NCBI GenBank assembly: GCA_030148485.1
Contig: JASBTJ010000005.1
Span: 25,166 to 89,165, forward strand
Source: Gammaproteobacteria bacterium
Lineage (GTDB): Bacteria > Pseudomonadota > Gammaproteobacteria > Chromatiales > Chromatiaceae
Length of the DNA: 64,000 nt
Direction of reading: 5' to 3'
Part shown: positions 60,469 to 64,000 of the stretch, piece after piece
How positions within the stretch are numbered: position 1 is the first letter of the stretch
Layout of the letters: every line of letters starts with the position of its first letter
Translations under genes and position numbers: made by a program
The notes under the pieces: model-generated
Told to the model about the DNA's origin: nothing
Seen by the model: only the letters and a program-made list of their open reading frames with translations
Database searches by the model: none

Positions 60469-61704
60469 TTAGGTTGCTTTGGATCCTGAAGCATCCGTCG
60501 TGTCCGATTTCAGCTGTCGGGCCAGCAGTTCGATCGGATGCAGGGCGACCAGATCGGGGTCGTCCAGTCCTGCGCTTAGATGGAGTGCGCAACCGATGTT
60601 GCTGGTTAGCAGAAAGTCGGGTTTGGTGGCGCGGATGGCGTCGAGCTTGGCTGCGCGCAAGGCTTTGCCTTGTGCCGGCTGGGTCAGCAGCTGCATTCCG
60701 CCGGCGCCGCAACAGGCGGCGCCGGCCGTAAGCGCCTGGATACGCAGTCCCGGTATGTGCGCCAGCGCGCGGCCCACCGCCTGGGCGGCCGATGGGTTGG
60801 CCGTCAGCGTGCAGGGGGTGTGCACCAGCGCCAGGGCATCCAGCGGGGCGAACCGCAGCCGCTCCAGCAGGCCGCTGTCCAGCAGATAGTGGGTGACGTC
60901 CCAGTGGGTGGCCGGCAGCGGAGGTGACTGCTCGGCCAACTGTGTGCCGCAACCGCTGGCCAGGCTGACGATGGCATCCAGTGCGCGATCCTGGAAGGCG
61001 CGTAGGTTGCGGTCCGCCCGCCGCGCGCCGCCGGACAGATCGCCCAGATGGCTGTGCAATGCGCCGCAGCACGTCTGTGCCGCGGGTGTCACCACGGCCG
61101 CGCCGGCCGCCTCCAGCAATCGGCGCGCGGCCTTGGCGATGCCGGGTTGTACGGCGTCTCCCACGCAGCCGAGAAACAAGCCGACACGAGGCGCGGCGGG
61201 GATGGTGGGGGCGGTGGGGGCGGTGGGGGGCTTGGGGATGGCGACAGGATCACGCCCGCGAGCCAGCCGGTCAGCCGCGCGCTGCAGCGCCGGGTCGAGC
61301 GGCACCCAGCCGGTTGGCAGTCGACGGCCCAGCGCCATGCCGAGGCGGGCCAGGCGGCGGCGGCTGAGCACGTTCGCCAGCCAGGACGGCCAGCGGGGTC
61401 GGCGTGCAACGGTGAGCGCGCGTGCGTCGTCCATCAGCTCGGCAAACGGCACCGCCGACGGGCAGACCCGCTCGCAGCTCCGGCAGAGCAGGCAGCGATC
61501 CAGGTGTCCCAGCAACTTGTCGTCCGGCACCAGTGTCCCCCGGGCCAGCGCGTCGGCCAGCGCGATGCGCCCGCGCGGCGATTCGGACTCGTCCCGCGTC
61601 AAGGCATAGGTCGGGCAATGGGGCAGGCATAGACCGCATTTCACACACCGATCAGCCTGCGCGATCAGGTGAGAGACGTGTTGGTCGAGTCGGGAGTCGT
61701 TCAT
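60469..61704 (-). CDS. glcF: GlcF-like iron-sulfur subunit of glycolate oxidase
   Basis: This 411-residue protein has two [4Fe-4S] motifs (CVKCGLCLPHCPTY near 18-31 and CLLCRSCERVCPSAV near 71-85) and two CCG-type cysteine-rich regions (the second ends ACCGAGGMQLL). These match GlcF, which with GlcD and GlcE oxidises glycolate to glyoxylate, linked to photorespiration-like salvage in autotrophs. Neither glcD nor glcE is in the window. A general Fe-S heterodisulfide reductase-like role is an alternative. Confidence 0.88.
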   Translation of the reverse strand: MNDSRLDQHVSHLIAQADRCVKCGLCLPHCPTYALTRDESESPRGRIALADALARGTLVPDDKLLGHLDRCLLCRSCERVCPSAVPFAELMDDARALTVARRPRWPSWLANVLSRRRLARLGMALGRRLPTGWVPLDPALQRAADRLARGRDPVAIPKPPTAPTAPTIPAAPRVGLFLGCVGDAVQPGIAKAARRLLEAAGAAVVTPAAQTCCGALHSHLGDLSGGARRADRNLRAFQDRALDAIVSLASGCGTQLAEQSPPLPATHWDVTHYLLDSGLLERLRFAPLDALALVHTPCTLTANPSAAQAVGRALAHIPGLRIQALTAGAACCGAGGMQLLTQPAQGKALRAAKLDAIRATKPDFLLTSNIGCALHLSAGLDDPDLVALHPIELLARQLKSDTTDASGSKAT

Positions 61705-61754
61705 GCCTTAATATAATGGGTCCGATGATCGCACTGCTGCGCGGGAACCACGCC

Positions 61755-62075
61755 ATGTCTTTTTTTCAGCATCATGTCTTTTTCTGTGTCAACGAACGTG
61801 CCGACGGTAGTCAGTGCTGCGCGCAGCACGGCGCCCAGCAAGCGCGTGATTATGTCAAAAAGCGCTGCAAGGAACTGGGGATTCACGGCCCGGGCCAGGT
61901 CCGCATCAATACCGCCGGCTGCCTGGATCGTTGCGCCCAGGGGCCCGTGCTGGTCGTGTATCCGGACGAGACTTGGTACACCTACGTGGACCATGAAGAC
62001 CTGGACGAGATCATCCGCGAGCATCTGCAGGGGGGCCGGGTGGTCACGCGGCTCCTGCTCGACAGGCAACCATGA
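61755..62075 (+). CDS. (2Fe-2S) thioredoxin-like ferredoxin
   Basis: This 106-residue protein of the thioredoxin-fold [2Fe-2S] family has cysteines at FFCVNERADGSQCCAQHG (near 7-24), INTAGCLDRCAQGPVLVVYPD (near 54-74). It likely carries electrons or binds a cluster without a known partner. Start 61755 gives the conserved MSFFQHHVFFC. An in-frame ATG at 61725 is possible. It is divergent from glcF. Confidence 0.85.
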   Translation: MSFFQHHVFFCVNERADGSQCCAQHGAQQARDYVKKRCKELGIHGPGQVRINTAGCLDRCAQGPVLVVYPDETWYTYVDHEDLDEIIREHLQGGRVVTRLLLDRQP

Positions 62076-62185
62076 GGTGCAGCGAGGAAATCGAGGGTTG
62101 ACTAGCATATAACTATATTCTAATATGCTTTCCATGCTGATCTTCGGGTCAGCACTCCTCCATCCTCCTTTGGTGGTTTTTTATG

Positions 62186-62215
62186 GCGCAGCGTCCCCCG
62201 CTGCGCTTTTTTTTT
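62186..62215 (+). terminator. Strong terminator before rplM
   Basis: GCGCAGCG at 62186-62193 pairs with CGCTGCGC at 62199-62206, followed by nine T. The rest of the 62076-62318 gap shows no gene and presumably holds the rplM-rpsI promoter. Confidence 0.9.
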
Positions 62216-62318
62216 GCCGGGCCACCGAAATCGGGGCTTGTGTGGTTGATTGGGGTCGGGTAAACTTCGCGCCCTTTCGTGGATACGACTGACAGAACCC
62301 CGTGTTCGGAGCATGTCA

Positions 62319-62747
62319 ATGACAACGGTTAGTGCAAAGCCGGCAGAAGTGCGTCGGGATTGGTTTGTAGTGGATGCCGAGGGCAAGACCCTGGGGCGCC
62401 TGGCCACCGAGATCGCAACTCGCCTGAAGGGCAAACACAAGCCCATCTTCACCCCGCACGTCGACACGGGCGATTTCATCGTCGTGGTCAACGCGGAAAA
62501 GGTCCATGTTACCGGTAACAAGATGAAGGACAAGATGTACCATCATCACACCGGCTACATTGGCAACCTGAAATCGATCAACCTGGAAAAGCTGCTGGTC
62601 AAGGCCCCGGAGCGCGTCATCGAGACCGCCGTGCGTGGCATGCTGCCCCGCAGCCCGCTGGGTCGCGCCATGCTGAAAAAGCTCAAGGTCTATGCGGGCC
62701 CCGAGCACAAGCATGCAGCGCAACAGCCCCAGCCGCTCGAAATCTAA
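62319..62747 (+). CDS. rplM: 50S ribosomal protein L13
   Basis: This 142-residue protein has [22 protein letters not shown] near the start, [18 protein letters not shown] in the middle and [20 protein letters not shown] near the end. ATG 62319 is chosen over ATG 62313, as GGAG lies seven bases before the former and one before the latter. Operon with rpsI. Confidence 0.97.
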   Translation: MTTVSAKPAEVRRDWFVVDAEGKTLGRLATEIATRLKGKHKPIFTPHVDTGDFIVVVNAEKVHVTGNKMKDKMYHHHTGYIGNLKSINLEKLLVKAPERVIETAVRGMLPRSPLGRAMLKKLKVYAGPEHKHAAQQPQPLEI

Positions 62748-62765
62748 AGCATACGGATTCTGACT

Positions 62766-63158
62766 ATGGCACAGCAGACCAACTACGGTACCTGTCGCCG
62801 CAAGACCTCCGCCGCGCGCGTTTTCCTGGCGCCCGGCAAGGGCGACATCCAGATCAACGGCCGCTCTCTCGACCAGTTCTTCGGTCGTCAGACCATGCGC
62901 ATGATCGTGCGTCAGCCGCTGGAAGTGACCGAGCTGATGGACAAGGTCGACGTGAAGGTCACCGTCACCGGCGGTGGCAACAACGGCCAGGCCGGTGCCA
63001 TCCGTTACGGCATCGCCCGTGCCCTGGTCGAATACGACGAAGGCCTGCGCAGCCCGCTGCGCAAGGCCGGCTACCTGACCCGCGACGCCCGCATGGTGGA
63101 GCGTAAAAAGGTCGGTCTGCACAAGGCGCGCAAGCGTCCGCAGTTCTCCAAGCGCTGA
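62766..63158 (+). CDS. rpsI: 30S ribosomal protein S9
   Basis: This 130-residue protein has [20 protein letters not shown] at the start, [19 protein letters not shown] in the centre, and the invariant C-terminal KRPQFSKR that reaches into the ribosomal P site. It starts 18 bases after rplM. Confidence 0.97.
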   Translation: MAQQTNYGTCRRKTSAARVFLAPGKGDIQINGRSLDQFFGRQTMRMIVRQPLEVTELMDKVDVKVTVTGGGNNGQAGAIRYGIARALVEYDEGLRSPLRKAGYLTRDARMVERKKVGLHKARKRPQFSKR

Positions 63159-63199
63159 TACTTTTCAGTCGCTGCCGGCGGGTTGTTCGCGCCGGACCG

Positions 63200-63226
63200 A
63201 AAACGGGGCCTTCGGGCCCCGTTTTT
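63200..63226 (+). terminator. Terminator after rpsI
   Basis: AAAACGGGGCC at 63200-63210 pairs with GGCCCCGTTTT at 63215-63225 around TTCG, with five T at the end. Confidence 0.9.
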
Positions 63227-63673
63227 CGTGCCTGCGGTTTTTTCGGCCGGGGTGGCGTGTGGCCTGCGCGACAACGCCTGGGTGAGTTTGTCGTGACCGT
63301 CATAGGTAGGGCTCAGACGGACGCCGAACAACAAATACCGTCGGTGGCTGGCCCCGGTTTTGCCTAATCCGAGCCAGTCGCTGCCTTGGTCCCGGGCAAG
63401 CCCGACATGTCACGCGGGCGCGAACCAGTGGGCGCTTGCAGGCCGGACCGGACACTTACGCCTGTTGGCGTCATGGGCTGCGCAACAGGGTTCAGGTGCG
63501 CGCGCCTTGCGCAGTGGTCTGCCGTCATGAATCAGTCACCCAGTTGTTGTATTGTTGCAACAATGCGACGCCCTGTGGTTTTTTTCACAAAAAGGTGTTG
63601 CGCGTCGGGGAAATCCCTACTAGTATCCTCTGCGCACAGCTTTTCTTTTACCAACCAAAGTGGGAGTACTCCT
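63227..63673 (+). promoter_or_regulatory. Control region of the porin gene
   Basis: This gene-free stretch of about 450 bases contains a perfect 14-bp palindrome ATTGTTGCAACAAT at 63551-63564. A sigma-70 type promoter follows, with TTGCGC at 63598-63603 and TAGTAT at 63621-63626, 17 bases apart. The first 300 bases hold nothing that I can assign. GGGAG precedes the porin start. Confidence 0.6.
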
Positions 63674-64000
63674 ATGAACAAAAAGCTCGTCGCTGCAGCC
63701 ATTGCTGCCGCCATGACTGCCCCGGCCGCCTACGCTGACGTTACCGTTTACGGTAAGGCGCACCTGTCCGTTGACAGCATCGACGTATCCGGTGCCGGTG
63801 GTTACAACGGTTGGGCGGTCCAGGACCGCAACTCCCGTCTGGGCTTCAAGGGCTCCGAGGACCTGGGCAACGGCCTGAAGGCCGTGTGGAAGATGGAGTT
63901 CTCCGTCGACATGGCCAACGACAGCGACCAAAGCTTCGGCAAGGGCCGCGACAGCTATCTGGGTCTGGCCGGTGGCTTCGGTACCTTCGTACTGGGCGGC
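63674..64000 (+). CDS. Gram-negative porin, OmpC/PorB-like (3' end outside the window)
   Basis: The 109 residues seen begin with a signal peptide (NKKLVAAAIAAAMTAPAAYA, cleavage before DVTVYGK). They continue with the typical first strands: DVTVYGKAHLSVD, DRNSRLGFKGSEDLGNGLKA, and GRDSYLGLAGGFGTFVLGG, which leads into the constriction loop. Porins of this type form trimeric outer-membrane channels. The gene runs off the window end. Confidence 0.93.
   Translation, partial: MNKKLVAAAIAAAMTAPAAYADVTVYGKAHLSVDSIDVSGAGGYNGWAVQDRNSRLGFKGSEDLGNGLKAVWKMEFSVDMANDSDQSFGKGRDSYLGLAGGFGTFVLGG

Overview
The window comes from a GC-rich gammaproteobacterium. The evidence is the pilMNOPQ-aroK-aroB-damX order divergent from a class A penicillin-binding protein, the gltBD and hemE neighbours, coq7 (ubiquinone synthesis), Rnf, and a trimeric-type porin. 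Gene content and style resemble sulfur-oxidising or purple-sulfur lineages (Chromatiales and relatives). That placement is inference, because the window holds no 16S gene.

Region 1-15,624 is one functional island. A TauE/SafE permease and a coiled-coil RnfH run leftward. A NitT/TauT-type ABC transporter (binding protein, permease, ATPase), a HutC-type GntR regulator, an AprA-like flavoprotein, a short AprB-like ferredoxin, a HEAT-repeat protein, an Azotobacter FdI-type ferredoxin, a complete rnfABCDGE and an ApbE flavin transferase run rightward. Four copies of one 19-bp motif lie before rnfH, the binding-protein gene, the permease gene and gntR. Two good sigma-54 (-24/-12) promoters precede the binding-protein and permease genes. 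I read this as a co-regulated system that imports a small anion (an organosulfur or nitrogen compound) and carries out redox chemistry on it at an AprA-like flavin, with electrons exchanged through ferredoxins and the ion-pumping Rnf complex. The substrate is unknown. This is the strongest candidate here for an undescribed system.

Region 15.7-21.1 kb has mscL, a leftward rimK group (ATP-grasp ligase, retropepsin-like protease, aspartoacylase-like protein) with a truncated yqhA, a CorA-type transporter and an MscS channel. Region 21.1-25.2 kb is a copper island: Cys-rich exported protein, SHOCT protein, CopZ, CopA, a c-type cytochrome and a DUF411 protein.

Region 25.2-37 kb contains a degenerate regulator remnant, uvrD broken by one in-frame amber codon, an AlgI/AlgJ-like O-acetylation pair, an orphan TRAP binding protein, hemW, small proteins (CPXCG, Rof-like, DUF3135), rpmE, malic enzyme and citrate synthase. 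A run of five hairpins follows citrate synthase, and its first module recurs after gltD.

Region 37-64 kb is mostly core genome: mrcA divergent from pilMNOPQ, aroKB, damX, gltBD, hemE, a SPINDLY-type glycosyltransferase-like protein, an adenylate cyclase-TPR protein, coq7, a GlcF-like protein, a [2Fe-2S] ferredoxin-like protein, rplM-rpsI and the start of a porin gene. I saw no rRNA, tRNA, CRISPR array or intact insertion sequence.
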